A stretch of 64,000 bases of DNA from Gavia stellata (GCF_030936135.1 NC_082598.1:50188347-50252346); one strand, 5' to 3'. Numbered from the stretch's first letter, positions 48,633 to 61,422 are shown. Numbers and translations: made by a program. The notes: generated by a model not told the origin, from the letters alone.

Positions 48633-49298
48633 CAGAATCACAGAATAACTAAGGTTGGAAAAGACCTGTAAGATCATCAAGTCCAACCATCAACCCAACA
48701 CCAACATGCCCACTAAACCATGTCCCACAATGCCATGTCCACACGTTTCTTGAATACTTCCAGTGATGGTGACTCCACCACCTCCCTGGGCAGCCTGTTC
48801 CAGTGTTTCACCACTCTCTCAGTGAAGAAATTTTTCCTAATATCCAGCCTAAACCTCCCCTGGGCGCAACTTGAGGCCATTTCCTCTTGTCCTGTCACTC
48901 GTCACTTGGGAGAAGAGACCAACACCCACCTCTCTGCAACCCCCTTTCAGGTAATTGTAGAGCGCAGTAAGGTCTCCCCTCAGCCTCCTCTTCTCCAGAC
49001 TGAACAACCCCAGTTCCCTCAGCCGCTCCTCATCAGACTTGTGCTCCAGACCCCTCACCAGCTTCGTCGCCCTTCTCTGGACACGCTCCAGCACCTCAGT
49101 GTCCTTCTTGTAATGAGGGGCCCAAAACTGAACACAGGATTCGAGGTGCGGCCTCACCAGCACCGAGTACAGGGGCACGATCACCTCCCTGCTCCTGCTG
49201 GTCACACTATTTCTGATACAGGCCAGGATGCCGTTGGCCTTCTTGGCCACCTGGGCACACTGCTGGCTCATATTCAGCCGGCTGTCGATCAACGGTCC
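48633..49298 (-). mobile_element. CR1 LINE, 5'-truncated 3' end (copy 2, different subfamily)
   Basis: On the minus strand an uninterrupted frame encodes [52 protein letters not shown] and [19 protein letters not shown]. The 3' UTR follows and ends at the ATTCTGTGATTCTGTG-type tail near 48633. The 3' UTR sequence (starting AACTAAGGTTGGAAAAGACC on the plus strand) belongs to a different CR1 group from copy 1. The frame over the last 148 codons is intact, so it is younger or better preserved, but the 5' part is missing. It ends only about 30 nt before the TNKS CpG island. Confidence 0.95.
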
Positions 49299-49329
49299 CT
49301 GACATCCTCGGATTTCTCCTTCTTACCCT

Positions 49330-50310
49330 CAGCGCTGACAGCCACCGCCCGCCTTGCCGCCCTTAGCTTCCCGCTTCACCCCTCCCCACCGGGCGCGGCG
49401 GGGACTCGGTGCCCGGGTAGGCCCCGCACCGCCCAGGGCTCCGCCCGCCGCGCCCCGCCCCGCCCCGCCGCGCGCCGGAGGTGGGGGGGGCGCGCACGCG
49501 GCGGCCCCCAGGGGGCAGGCGCGAGCCGCTGCCCCGCCGTGGGGCGGGTCCCGCTGAGGCCGCGCCCTCGCCCGCCCCGCCCCGCCCCGTCCCGCTCCGC
49601 CGCCGCACGGGCGGGCGTCACGTCCGGGCGCCGCGCGTTGGGATTGGCCGGGTGCGGGCGGAAGTGTGGGCGGGGGTTGCCGCCGTTGCCGCAGTGACGG
49701 GGTCCGGGAGGGGGGTGGCGGGGGGGCGGAGGAGGGCGAAGATGGCGGCGCCGCGTCGCTCCCAGCACCACCACCACCATCACCCACCGCCGCCGCCCGG
49801 GCCGGCCTCGCCGCCGGCCGCCGCCTCGCCGCCGCGCAGCCCCAGCCTGGCACCGGCCGACCTCGCCCCCGCCGCGCAGCGCCACAGCCTGGCCGGCCCC
49901 GAAGGCGAGGCTCCCCCCGAGGCGGAGCGGCCTCTGGTCCCGGAGTGCTCGGAGGGTGCGGGCGCCGCCGCCCCGGGCCCGCCGGCGGGCTCGGGGAGCA
50001 GCTCCAGCAGTTCCTCCTCCTCCTCGTCTGCGTCGTCGTCGGTCGCGTCGAGCCCGGCGGCGGAGAGTCCCGAGGCAGCGGGCCCGGGCGCGGCCAGCGG
50101 GGCCTTCCGCGAGCTGCTGGAGGCCTGCCGCAATGGGGACGTGACGCGCGTGAAGCGCCTGGTGGACACGGGCAACGTGAACGCCAAGGACATGGCGGGC
50201 CGCAAGTCCACGCCGCTCCACTTCGCCGCCGGTGGGTACCGGGACCGGGGAGGGGCCGGGGCCGGGGCTGGTCCGGCCTCCCGTTCCCGGCGAGGGCAGT
50301 GACAGCGAGT
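49330..50310. promoter_or_regulatory. TNKS: CpG island promoter of TNKS
   Basis: This dense GC/CpG region covers 400 nt upstream and all of exon 1. Recognisable sites, left to right, are Sp1-type GC boxes (about 49573-49590), a CRE-like CGTCACGTC (49616-49624) and an inverted CCAAT box ATTGG (49643-49647). An ETS site GCGGAAGTG (49658-49666) and a YY1 consensus AAGATGGCGGC (49739-49749) overlapping the start codon follow. This arrangement is typical of TATA-less ubiquitous promoters, with initiation expected between about 49600 and 49735. The sites are read by eye and binding is inferred. Confidence 0.8.
49742..50231 (+). CDS. TNKS: TNKS (tankyrase-1) coding exon 1: HPS domain and first ankyrin segment
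   Basis: The exon has 163 codons plus the first base of Gly164. It starts MAAPRRSQ followed by six His (residues 9-14) and five Pro, the hallmark His/Pro/Ser-rich (HPS) N terminus of tankyrase-1. A tract of eleven consecutive Ser begins at residue 86 and is broken by one Ala. From about residue 122 the conserved ankyrin start follows ([39 protein letters not shown]). The donor is GCCG|GTGGGT, in phase with exon 2. Tankyrase-1 poly-ADP-ribosylates TRF1, axin and other partners. Its ankyrin clusters bind targets, and the SAM and PARP domains lie far downstream, outside this window. The HPS region looks markedly shorter than in mammals. The frame is open upstream, and the start was chosen by similarity. 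Confidence 0.96.
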
Positions 50311-53300
50311 GCGTCGGGACAGGGAGGGTACAGCTCCCGACCTGGCTCCCCAGGAGTAGCTTCCCTGGCTTCGGGTAGTGGACCTCCAGCATCTCGGTGG
50401 GTCTGGAGAACTCAAGCCTAAGCTGAGAGGAGTGTGCGCGCACTTCCCCGGCAGCGATTCATTGCAGATGGTGGGGGGACGGCCGTTAAATCTCTTTTTT
50501 TTCCCTCATAAAATGGAAGAAGATCCTTCCTTTAGGTAAACGAGGGGGAGAGAAGATCTCGGAGGCGTAAGGGGGGCTGTATGATCTAAAAGTACAGACT
50601 TTTTTTCTCTGTGTTTGATAGATGGACTGCAGACTTGGGCACATGTGCTTAGGAAGTGAGAAACTGGAGTTCAGGGCAGAGTTGTCTTGAAGTTGAGGTT
50701 TCACTTGTATTGTAGTAGCTCTTGGAAGTCAGGGACCCCTGTTACGCACGTAGACTCAGCAGGAATCAAAGTCGATGCCTTGTACTTCAACTTTTTTGTC
50801 TTTTATTTGGGTATAGCTGCTGATTGATTTCTGTATCTCTTGTGGTCTGAGTGGGCTGGGGAAAGAGGTGAAGTGGAACAACTGAACTTGATAGAAGTTA
50901 CACATGTGTGCAGGAGGGAATATGCCTCTTAGTGCAAAGAAGAGATGTCATTGTAATCAGAAATATTGTCATAAAAGCAGTTAACAGTGAGGTCCACAGT
51001 TTACATTAACTGGAAGTAAACATTACCTTCTAGGAAGTATAGCTATTATAGGTTAGTGTAGTCCATAAAGAGAACATTTTGTACAGGGTGTGGTTCTCCA
51101 TGGGGGCACAGGACATGTGAAGTTCATGGTAAGAGTAAAATGAGGAAGATGTTTTAAATCATCAGCCCTAACTCAGGACTTGCACAATTGCTAGGTCTGT
51201 GGTCAGGCTGAGGGATTTCTGACACAGTGTTACGGGACTGGACCTTATGTGGTGAGGGCCATAGATCTTGTTTGAGCTTTAAGCACTAGTACATGTAAAT
51301 TAAGATAATTAACAAGACTGTATTGGGTGGATGGTATTTAAATGCTGGCATATGGCTCTAAAACACTTGTGTTGAAATCGATAATAAAAATGAACATTTT
51401 ATGGCACCATGTTGCCTGGAACTCTGAATAGTGGTGTTCAATTTATCAGTTGGGTAATTCTCTCTGAGATTGTATGGGTTTGTTTTAATTTTCAACGTAC
51501 AAGTGGCATTTCACGATGCCCCTAAGGGAACTTTTGGTCCTGAGCCATTTCCTTTTCATTCTTCTCTGATTCCTGAGCTCTACCAGTAAAGCACAACCTT
51601 ATGCAAGTGGAGTTTAAAACAGTGAACTTCTGGAGTACAGACATGGACTTAATTTTAGTGAACCCTGGAACATAATGCTGGTACAACTGCATGTGTGCGT
51701 GCATGAAGTTCTTAATGTTTTGGAAGGATCATCTTGAGTCTGCTCTGTTTGTTTTGGATTCAGTCTTAAAATTAGACCTTGCTGCTTCCCCTTAAACTCT
51801 GACATCTCAAGTTGTAACTTCAGTGCTAGTACAAACTCTAGTGCTGAAGCTGCAGTGGTAACTTCTACTTTGATTAGAGAAGAAATGGACAAAACTTACT
51901 TAAGGGGGATAAGGCTTTGAAAGTTTATCGTGTCAATAAAATGTTACTGTAACAGCAGTGGAGGGTGCTTCCTTGTTACATGAGGAAAACAGCAGATGAA
52001 GTTCTTGTACCTAACAAATTCCTGTATCTATTCTTCTAGATTTAAAGACTTTCCTTAGCTACCATATATATATTTTACCTCGAATCATTGGAGTATGTCT
52101 GGTCCAAATGGTTTTGACATGTAATAGCGTTAGGTGGATTTCTTATTAGAGAAATCTTGGGGTCCTGCATTTTGGAAAGGCCCGTAAGCACATTGTTTGA
52201 ATGCAACTGATCTTAGGCAGTGTATATCTGCCAGTGATGCAATGTGTTGATTTTATCTCCTCCTTTGTGGGCAAAAGGAGAAATAAAACTTGTTTGCTTA
52301 TGAGCATAGCTTCATATACACAGGAGACTCCGGTGTTATGGATAATAGCTCATGTTTTATGAGTCATTCCAAAGTGTAAGTAGTATGGCCTACACTCTCA
52401 GGGAACGGGAGTTGGAGAGTGCAATATGCAATGTTTTAAACTGCTTCTTTCAAACCTCTTGAAGCTAAACTCTTGAATGACAAGAGAGAGAGTTCCACTT
52501 CTGATCTTGTGGTTTGTGGTAGGGGAGTTCTAATTTTTTTCTTCATTTCCCAGTTTTGGGGGTAACTGGATTCTACACACACATACACACACCCCCCCAG
52601 GTACTTGACTTTTCCCTAGCTCAGTCTGTTTTTCTCAGATGTCCTGTTTGGCAACAATGCCAGACAGTTAAGTTACTTTTACTGTAATAGGGAAGGACAA
52701 CTTTCCTAGTTCTAGTTTCTTGTAAAAAGCACTAAGTTCAGGTTTCTTTCAGCTTTGTGAGGTTTCTAGTTTCAAAATCACCTTTATCTCCTTTCTCATG
52801 GCAGAAAGAAGATAAAAGGGGTGACTACTAAGAGCATTCAGAATCCTTACATACGTAAGCTGGGGATAAAGTGAGAACTGTAATCTCTGTAATCAATTAT
52901 TGAAAAAACTGGGGATAGATCTAAATCTGTTTCTAGAAGTTGAAGTTGTCTGTCCATTATCTACTTCCAGATAAAATGTGCACAGCCACATCAAGTTGAA
53001 GCAAGAGTTATCCAGGTTTCCTCTATCTGGGATATCTGACTTGTTGATTGATCTGAATGAAGGGGAATTGGTTCTTCAACTGTGTGTTGAGATGACAGCT
53101 AGTGTGCTGAATAAATCTGACCTGCTTTGTTTAACTATTAGTAAGACAGAAATTAATACTGAGGCCATATCAGGGTGATAGAGACCTCTCTTGTCAAGCA
53201 GGAAGAGGTTGAATAAAGGATCGTTTTCCTTTCACCCTCTAACTGGACTGTTATTCTAGCAGAGCCTCTCTTGAAATTCTGAATGTCTTTCAGGGTGTGT

Positions 53301-56300
53301 GGTGTTCAGCTTTTCCTTTGCAAGTGATTTGAGGGATTCTTCCATAGAGGTACACATGCTCGGAAAGAGGAAAACTCAGTAGTGTCTCAACTGCTGTGTG
53401 AATTGCAGGACATTTGGGTCTCTGATACCAGTGCAGGCTTTGGATATTGTCCAGCAGCACCCAAGCGTCAGAGTATGAAGCAGAATCTAAAGACTTGAAA
53501 GTTACTGAATGACTTTAAAATGCAAAAAAGAAATTAAGGGGCGGTATCAATGTATTCATAGCTTTTGCATTCAGTTTTTTCAATGAAAACTAGCTTGCTT
53601 ATAACTAAAAAAAATATAAAAAAGCAACTGTAGTAGGCACGAACAAAGGTATGTTTGGCTCAAGGTTTTATCTCTACCGGTGGCCAAAAGCAGATGTCTA
53701 CTTCTCTGAGTACTCTTCCTGCAGTTTGTAGCTAAGCAACTATTTGAGCAAAGACCCAGTTTCTACATGTTAGTAGAAGCTCATCCTGTGGTAAGGAGTT
53801 CCACTAAATAATTGGACTGTTGACTTGTATTAAAAGTAACTTGCGTCCTCTTGTATTTTCCACCCTCTTCACTGGAATATGCTGTGCTCTGCTTAATGGT
53901 TCTCTTCTTCAAACTGCATTGAGTGACTGACACAAACTATTCCACTTCCTTGCCTTTCCACTGCACTCCTTCTTTGATCTAAAGATGTTACCTCTTTTCC
54001 TTGAGAAAGATCTTAATTGTCGTTGATTTCACCAGATTATGAACATCTTTGCTGTATTATATGCCCCTCACTAGTTGAAAAATTTTGTTATGCCTGTGCT
54101 GTCTGTTCTTATAAACTGGCTTGATAATCCTGCTTTTGGTGATGTTGTTGTCACATAGTTGACAAAATACCTTTTTAGACAGCATAACCAAATGAGTTGG
54201 TTGTTCCGTGTGTATGTGAGAGGTAGATTTATTTTTTTTTCCCTTTGGGGAATGCTTTTGACTTTTTGAATGGTTGGATGATTTCAGTCTATGTGATAAT
54301 GTGTCACATTTTAGGTATACTTTCTGTGGGGTAGAGTGGGACTTTACTCAGCCTACATATTTTCTGTGAATCAGGTGGTTTGCAGCAGGGGTGCCTGTAT
54401 TGGTCCATTGTGTTTGAAGCAGGTTGGCAGTGATCCTTTCATGGCTCTTTTTTTGTGTGTCATCCTCCATTTATAGCACTCACATACCACGGTTGGCTTT
54501 CCAAGACTTTTCCATCTTTAGTATGCCTGGATGGGGAGGACTTCTATAACCTTTTGTGTGAAATCCCAGCTTTTTCCCAGAGCCAGCAAGAATTTGTAGG
54601 AGCCGGCTTGGTAATGGACTTGCTTCTTCCCTTCTGAAACAAGGCTTAGCCTTACAAAAGGATATGTATGTATTTGCTGCTGACACCTTGATTCATATGT
54701 TTTTAGGCCTAGTCCTTGCTGGTAAATCATTAGTGGTAACACGTCTTTCAGAAATGACTATGTGGATGGACCTGTTAGAAATAAGCTGAGTCCTAGCTAA
54801 TTTCTTCATATAGCCATAGTCATAAGCTTGTCCAGTTCCACACCTGTTTAATGAGAAGTTTAACTTTTTTTTTGATCATGAAGTTAGCCCCTCAAATTCT
54901 TAGGCAACGCATTCTTTTAGCTTTACAGTTATTCTCTTTCTAGTGTTTGACTCACGGATATAGAGAGTACTGATCATAGTTGCTGAAGCATGGCTTAATG
55001 CCCACTTCTGTACTGAGGAAGAGGTAGAGATTTCCAGAGTGGCTTTTGAAAGGTATGGAGTTGGGATCACAGGGTAAAGTGCTCCTTGTGGTATCGGCCC
55101 AGACTCAGGCTTGGAGAAACCTGATTTAAGGTGAATTTTAGAGCATCAGTGATATTCCTTGTTTTCTCTCTGCTTGGGGCTACAGTAATGGCAAAAAGCT
55201 GTTTGGGGAAAGTTTTTCTGTAAGCATGCTTTTGATATCGCTAGTAATAACTGTTGGAAATCAACTCATTTTATGAAGGCTAACATATATAACTATTCTT
55301 TGGAAAATTTCTGCAGTACACAACTTTAATCTTGAAGGCAAAGGGATCTCACTTGGGTTGGAAAATAGTCAGTGGTCAGAGTTTAAGAGGAGAGCTCATC
55401 AAGTTGATTTGTCAACTAGCAAGCTGTTAATCATAAAAATGCAAGCTGCTTCAACATGTGTAAGTGAGATAAGCAACTGAGGAGGCAGAACTAATATAAC
55501 TAGCTACTGAGTGTTCCATGAGGGAGAGCCAGGAAATGGCAAGAAGTAGTTGGTAACTTATTGCACACTCCCACTCTATGCAGAGACACCTGAATTGACC
55601 ACTCCACCTGTGGTGCAATGTACAAGTTAGCTTAAATTACCCTGGAAAGTCTTGCTTGAGATACCATTCTTAAACTCATTTTGTTGCAGTTGTCTGATAT
55701 ATCCTTGTCATACAAGAGATGTCTGACCTTACTCAAACAGTTGTTTGTAAAGCTAAGTCACTGATTAATTCTGGCTTGTGCAACTTAAAGCAGGGGTGAT
55801 ACCAATTTTCAGCTGGATTCGTATGGATAGTATGAAGAGTGCAAATTGCATAGTCAGTTAGGAAACATCCTGGCAGCCTTACAGGCTCAGAGCCTGCAAA
55901 ATGCAGACTTTTTCATGTAAAAAGATGAATTGATAAATTCCTGGCCTTGACTTTGGAATTCTTTCTTTTATGTTTTTGTAGCATTTGTAGTACATGAACT
56001 CTGTTAGTGTCACAAGCGTATTACTTCCTAGGAAGTTTTGGCTTGCTTTCTTTGTGACTGGTAACTTGTTCTCTTGGATGGTCTTGAAATACTTTGTGCA
56101 ATGTATTGTATCTCCTTCCCATTTAAAATCCTTTGAAGGAATTTACAAGAGGATAGACATGCAAAATCTTAGACCTTCAGTGGTACTGAACCAGGTGCCC
56201 TTTTTCCCAGTTTGAAGGCTCTTCAGTATACTTAGTTAAATCACTCAGTTTAATTGCGTTCTGCCTAGTGAAGTGGGAGAGGTGCTGGTGGCTTTTGGAA

Positions 56301-59300
56301 GACCTGTCTTGGGGAAAATTCTGGTCCCAGAATTTGCACTACTAAAGCAGAGAGACATACAATGACTTAGCTTGAACTTCTTCCACCCTTTGTTTACAGT
56401 TTAGAACCATTCGCAAAAGGTTGTGTGTCTTCAAGATGCGTGCTTCTCCACTTCAAGGCCTTGTATTCTCATATGACATATGTTTAGTGCTCTAACAAGT
56501 AGGATTACATTTTATAAGAGCATCTTTCCTGCTTTGCCTAAGATCACAGTAGTACCTGCAGGTGTGCTTAACCTGTGATTTTACACTTTTGTAAAATTTA
56601 ACTCCTTTTGGAGTCTATGTGCTCTTAAGAGCAAGCAGGTGAAAGGAGGAGGAAAAATGCCTAGTGAGAGAAGACTTCCATGTGATAGGTTAAACTCTGC
56701 ACATAACAGCAGCTTTGCAGAGGTTGGAATTGATAGCTGGAGGAGTTCATGCTATGTTGTGATCAAGTGACATTAATTGGGCAGCAAGTGAAACAGTATA
56801 GCTGTACTTAAACTGATCAAACTGACTACTTGATATATTGTACTCACTGGGGAAAAGCATTCTTCTGATTCTAGTGGGAAATCCATATATTTATTTGGTT
56901 TTTACCACGCGTTCTGAAAATGAGTCTTGAAATTGGGCAATGAATTATGTGGCTTCTGGGAGTATTAGTAATTAAGTGTCTGTAAACTGTTACTGCGTGA
57001 AAGCTTGTGACTTAACTGAATGCAGGTTTAACATGGAAGCCCTAACCGGAGCATGTAATGGAGGGTATCACCTGATGCTCCTGTTGCTTTCCTTGCACTG
57101 CTTCCCTTATGAGTTATTCAGCCTGCTCACCCTGTTGCCTCTTGTTACCTAGGTCCAATCCCACAAGAAGAGATGGGACAGGACAAGCGTGTGGGCTGGG
57201 ATGAGAATGTGAAGGGGAAGTAGGACGGGTCTTCTTGGCAGTAGTAGTAAGCATTTGGTGGTGTCTCTGTGTGCTGTCTTGTCTGACAGCATTTAAAAGT
57301 TTTATTTAGCTTAATTTCCAAGCTGCCACTTTACTACCTAAAGCCTTTTTTCTCACTTTCAGCCTAAAGTGACAGGTATAAATTGCAAAAAGGCAAGAAT
57401 ACAGCATTGGCAAAGAACTAGTTAAGTAGTGTGTTCTCTGAATTGTCTGCCTGTCTCTTGATTTATGTAAAGCTGTCATAGCTATGTCCATCTCCTGGCT
57501 TTCGCCAAGCCTTAGTCTTCAGTTGTTTCTGTGAGATGACTGGAGAAATGAAGAGCCTGTTAGTCACTCTGAATTTTTGCCTTTTCTTTTGTTTGACTGA
57601 TGAGTGTTTCACCCTTAAATTTCAAATGTTCTCTTGCTACTGCCCTTCTATGATGGGATTACTGCTTTCTTTCTCTCCTGGACAACATGTTTTCTGAGGT
57701 ACTGTGACTTGCCTGAAACTTCTAAATTGTGTAAAGAAGCTAAAATGAGGGCAAAGCTTGTGCATTTTACCTTTGTGAAATAGCCCAAGCCATTAAGGGA
57801 CCCTGCCCATGAGTGTGCTTTGGAAGCTGGCAGGTGAATCTCATCAAAATAAGCTTGCATGCTGGGCCTTTAAATGTGACTCTCCTCTGTAGTTAGCCTG
57901 GTTTAATGTTTTCTGTAGGAACCTTCTATTTGAATGTCTTCTGGCATCATTGATTACAGGTCCTTTCTTGGGAACTTTTCCTTAGACTTTGTAAATTAAA
58001 GTTGCACTGGAAATATACAAAAGTAGGATTTTTAAAGTCATTTTAAATTATGTCACATCTGTTTCTTCAGTTTAAACTGAATTATATGTGCTTCATCTGT
58101 TACAAATAGCTTGGCATGTCTGTTGTTTTTTATAAAAGGTGACCCTGACACTGCAGGAGTTTCAGTAATTACAACTGCTTTGTCAGATTGGGTCGTGTGA
58201 TCATTTTAAAGACTTTCTGGCAGTTTGTCAGTTCAAGTTTTTACAGGTTTGCCTGTAGTGGTGGTGGTGGGGGAAGCTATCCCCCTAATTGGTTACTTTT
58301 TCTCTGAAAGTTGGGTGGTCTGGTGGGATAAGATCACAGTAACCTTTACTGTACTTCTTGAGGACTGAACAGAAGAGCTAATTCGCCAAAAACTGTGAAG
58401 TGTTTGTTGCTGGCATTTCCAAAGATACCTTTGTCAATGACCCCATGTCCAGCAATACCTTGAAGTATGTGTGTAGTCCTGAAAATCACAACACTGAACA
58501 ATTTGAAAAGGAATCTGCGTTTTCAAGCACTGTCAGGTTGTTTTTCCTCGAGAGACGAGAAGTACATGTAAAGCAAACACTCACGCAGTTTCAGCACTGG
58601 GTTTAGTAGTTCAGTCTATAAAAACTAAAGGCTACTAAAATCTGTTGATTTACTTTTTAGTTGAAAGCATCCTTTTCTAATTCTTGTCTTGCTCAATTTT
58701 TCTTTGCCAGTCCAATGAACAATATAAACATGGGAACCTTGAGGGCTTGCTTCTTGGTATTTATGCCCCAGGCCTGTTAGCTTTGCTGTGGAACCAGATA
58801 CCCTTTGTTTGCTGTTGTACCCATTTAAGCCATTATTTTCTATTTGAAGACTTACAGGTGATGTTCCTTCACTGTTTTATAACAGAAACAAAAAAATCAG
58901 TTTTCGTGCTAGAAGCTACAGTGATTTACAGTAGCAGTGGCCTTGCTGACAGTTCAGTTAAGAAAAACATGTCTTCTGGTAGCAATTTTGTCATGATAAA
59001 TAAGTACCACTTTTAATAATACCAGTTTTGATTCGCACGCTTCCATTTCTGTAGTGCAATTTCTAACGTGAAGTGATCAGTATATAATGTACCAGAAAGC
59101 TTTGACTCATCTGCAGTGATGGACTAAAATTGGATTGCTGAGTGGGGTGCCAGTCTGGTTATGGGCCCCTCCCTGCGGCTGGTATGGCTCAGCAGTTTGT
59201 GGAGCAGCTGCTGAACTGCTGTTTAGCCCCATGGATTAAAGAAAACCCACTTTGGTATCTGCTCAGTGTGCTTCACTGAGGAGACAGTGTAAATTCCTGC

Positions 59301-60129
59301 AGAATGGCTAGCCTGCAGCTTGACTGAAAGCTGGATGTTGAGTTATAACATTACCCTTAGCTGGATAAGCTAGTGTGGATGCAGAGCTGCTAGATCTGGC
59401 TTAGAGATCTCGCTGTATCACCTGTGGGGGAAAAGCGTGTTAATTCTGCGCCATAAGTCTGCATGGCTGTAACTAGTGCTCTACTCTGGCAAAAAGGGGG
59501 GCTTAACTCATTGAAATGGAGGGCCTATCTGGGGACTACAGCCCTGGGGTAAAATGTTCTGATTTGAGAAGTCTTCATGCATGAGTTGTTGCCCGCCACA
59601 GAGGGTGCTGACTTTTCAGAATAATTTCTGTCACTGAGCAGCATTTCATTGCAGCTGAGTTACATGGTCACCTGGGGGAGAACTAATAGCTTCTTTGTTG
59701 CTTCCCTTGAACTTTGTATTTGCCTTCTAGAAGGGAAATAATATCTCTAGTTACGTTTTCAATCCATGATCTGTGGAGTTAATACAATCTGCAAGCTGCC
59801 AGTTAGCACCACTGTGATGGAATTTCACTTGCTGCAGTGTTTAATTCAGCTGTTTCATAAGCATAGTTCATATACATGGGATTCTTCATACTTAAGCTGG
59901 TTGGTATCCATGATTACCAGAACACACAATAACTCTTAAAGTGACAGTCTTTTAAAACCTCCAGTGATACTGCTTTTAGCCCTGAGGTTTATGAGAAATG
60001 CAATCCAACCTCTGAGATGCAACTGTGCTGGTACACAACTAGTACAAAACAACATAGCACAAAAATGAACACATGTGTTTTAGTTCAGACTGTCCCTCTT
60101 GAGCCTGATACCTGATTTTTGTTCCTGTC

Positions 60130-60422
60130 CTCTAAGGCAGTGGTCTCCAAAGTGGAGTGTGCCAGATATTTCATTGGGATGCAGGAAGAAAATATATTTT
60201 GTACCATTAACAAATATAATAGAAATTTTAAAGCAGTGTTTATTTCATCTTTATCTCAGCTTTTTAAAATGTCTATTTTTGTGTGTGCTTATAATCTACA
60301 AAACAGTACACTAGTGCATGTATATGATTTATAAATATACATATATTGGGGGTGCATGCTCAAAAAAATTTTTACTGATAGGGGTGCACAATCAAAAAAG
60401 TTTGGAGACTGCTGCTTTAAGG
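60130..60422. mobile_element. Non-autonomous hAT-type DNA transposon with 8-bp target-site duplication
   Basis: The element is 277 bp (60138-60414). It begins CAGTGGTCTCCAAA and ends TTTGGAGACTGCTG, imperfect terminal inverted repeats of about 14 bp. The flanks are CTCTAAGG (60130-60137) and CTTTAAGG (60415-60422), an 8-bp duplication with one mismatch. The 8-bp duplication length and the CAGNG-type ends are the marks of the hAT superfamily. The interior is AT-rich, has no transposase coding, and contains two copies of a GGGGTGCA...CAAAAAA unit near the right end. It is therefore a MITE mobilised in trans, now slightly decayed. Confidence 0.85.
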
Positions 60423-60813
60423 CATTTCAGGCAATAGGAAGCACATTTGGGCACTAGAACCTTTCCAGGTTTATCATGGACAACAAGCTAAAGGTGTCAG
60501 GGCCTGGCATGCTGATGCAGGATTTTGAAGTGTATTAGTTTAATGATGCTGGCTTTGCGGTGATGTTTTCCCTGGCTGTAACGGAGGCTGTGTTCCTAGG
60601 CTGAGATCTTCCTTGAGGCATCGTTTCCCAGCTGAGGTCTCAGTTGCACTTGTCTGTAGCTTCTTAGTCTCTCTGTCGGTTTGTCAGTTGGAGGTAGTCA
60701 GACTCTGTAAAAGACCGAGAATGTAGTTTGGGTTGAGATGAAGTTTTTCTGCTTGAGCACTGATAGTGTCCTTCAGTGTTTATTAATATGAGGTCTTCTC
60801 CAAGATGAAGACC

Positions 60814-60834
60814 TATATCAAGGGTCTTGATATA
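60814..60834. repeat. 9-bp AT-rich inverted repeat, 3-nt loop
   Basis: TATATCAAG, GGT, CTTGATATA. The stem is perfect, in TNKS intron 1. It is probably incidental. Confidence 0.7.
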
Positions 60835-61197
60835 TGTATGTAAGACGCTTGCATTAGGTACATACAGGTTATACTAAACTTTTAAAACTAGTAAAAAGCT
60901 TTTATTGAAAAAGAATGGCAAGCCTATTGTAGAACTTCTTCATGAGATAGAGTGGCAGCCAGTCAGGCTGATTATAATACAACACTGTTCACCTCTGTCA
61001 TGAGTGTAAGTGAATCTTCCAACTGTTGTTTGAGCAGGTGAATGTAGTCTCACTTCATGGTGCAATGAAGCAAAAAGTGGAAGAGGGACATGAATAATAT
61101 CGTTTGATGTCTGTACACTGGACTAAGAGTGAACAGTTTTAAATATTAAATTGTGTTGTTTTACCAGGCAAATGAACAGAAATATGTTCTCTTACAG

Positions 61198-61422
61198 GTT
61201 TTGGAAGGAAGGATGTTGTAGAGCACTTGCTACAGACAGGAGCCAACGTTCATGCTCGTGACGACGGAGGGCTGATACCCCTTCACAACGCCTGTTCTTT
61301 TGGTCATGCTGAAGTGGTTAGTCTGTTACTGTGTCAAGGGGCAGACCCAAATGCTAGAGACAATTGGAACTACACTCCCTTGCATGAAGCTGCTATCAAG
61401 GGGAAGATAGATGTGTGTATTG
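61198..61422 (+). CDS. TNKS: TNKS coding exon 2 (ankyrin repeats)
   Basis: The exon is 225 nt, 75 codon equivalents, completing Gly164 and running [19 protein letters not shown], then [36 protein letters not shown] and [18 protein letters not shown]. It ends with one base of the next codon before GTAAGT. These are two canonical 33-residue ankyrin repeats (PLHxA cores at PLHNA and PLHEA) of the first target-binding cluster, almost identical to mammalian tankyrase-1. The acceptor is GTTCTCTTACAG. The remaining exons lie to the right of the window. Confidence 0.97.

Larger units (their letters stand above)
50232..61197 (+). other. TNKS: TNKS intron 1 (11 kb)
   Basis: It is bounded by GTGGGT and CTCTTACAG, with phase matching across the junction. 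It is AT-rich, with T and G favoured on the coding strand. One complete hAT-like miniature element is present at 60138-60414. A short CA/C-run lies at 52571-52599. No other gene, exon or known repeat was seen. Confidence 0.9.

Noticed and set aside
48849-49292. 147-codon minus-strand frame as a host gene
   Set aside because: It is the C-terminal part of CR1 reverse transcriptase inside a truncated LINE.
42881-49300. PPP1R3B or another coding gene between MFHAS1 and TNKS
   Set aside because: No frame shows the expected glycogen-targeting subunit motifs. The long frames here are CR1-derived or featureless.
49329-50443. Frames of 174, 211, 251 and 355 codons overlapping TNKS exon 1
   Set aside because: These are alternative frames or antisense of the CpG island. 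Composition is low-complexity and no splice or family support was seen.
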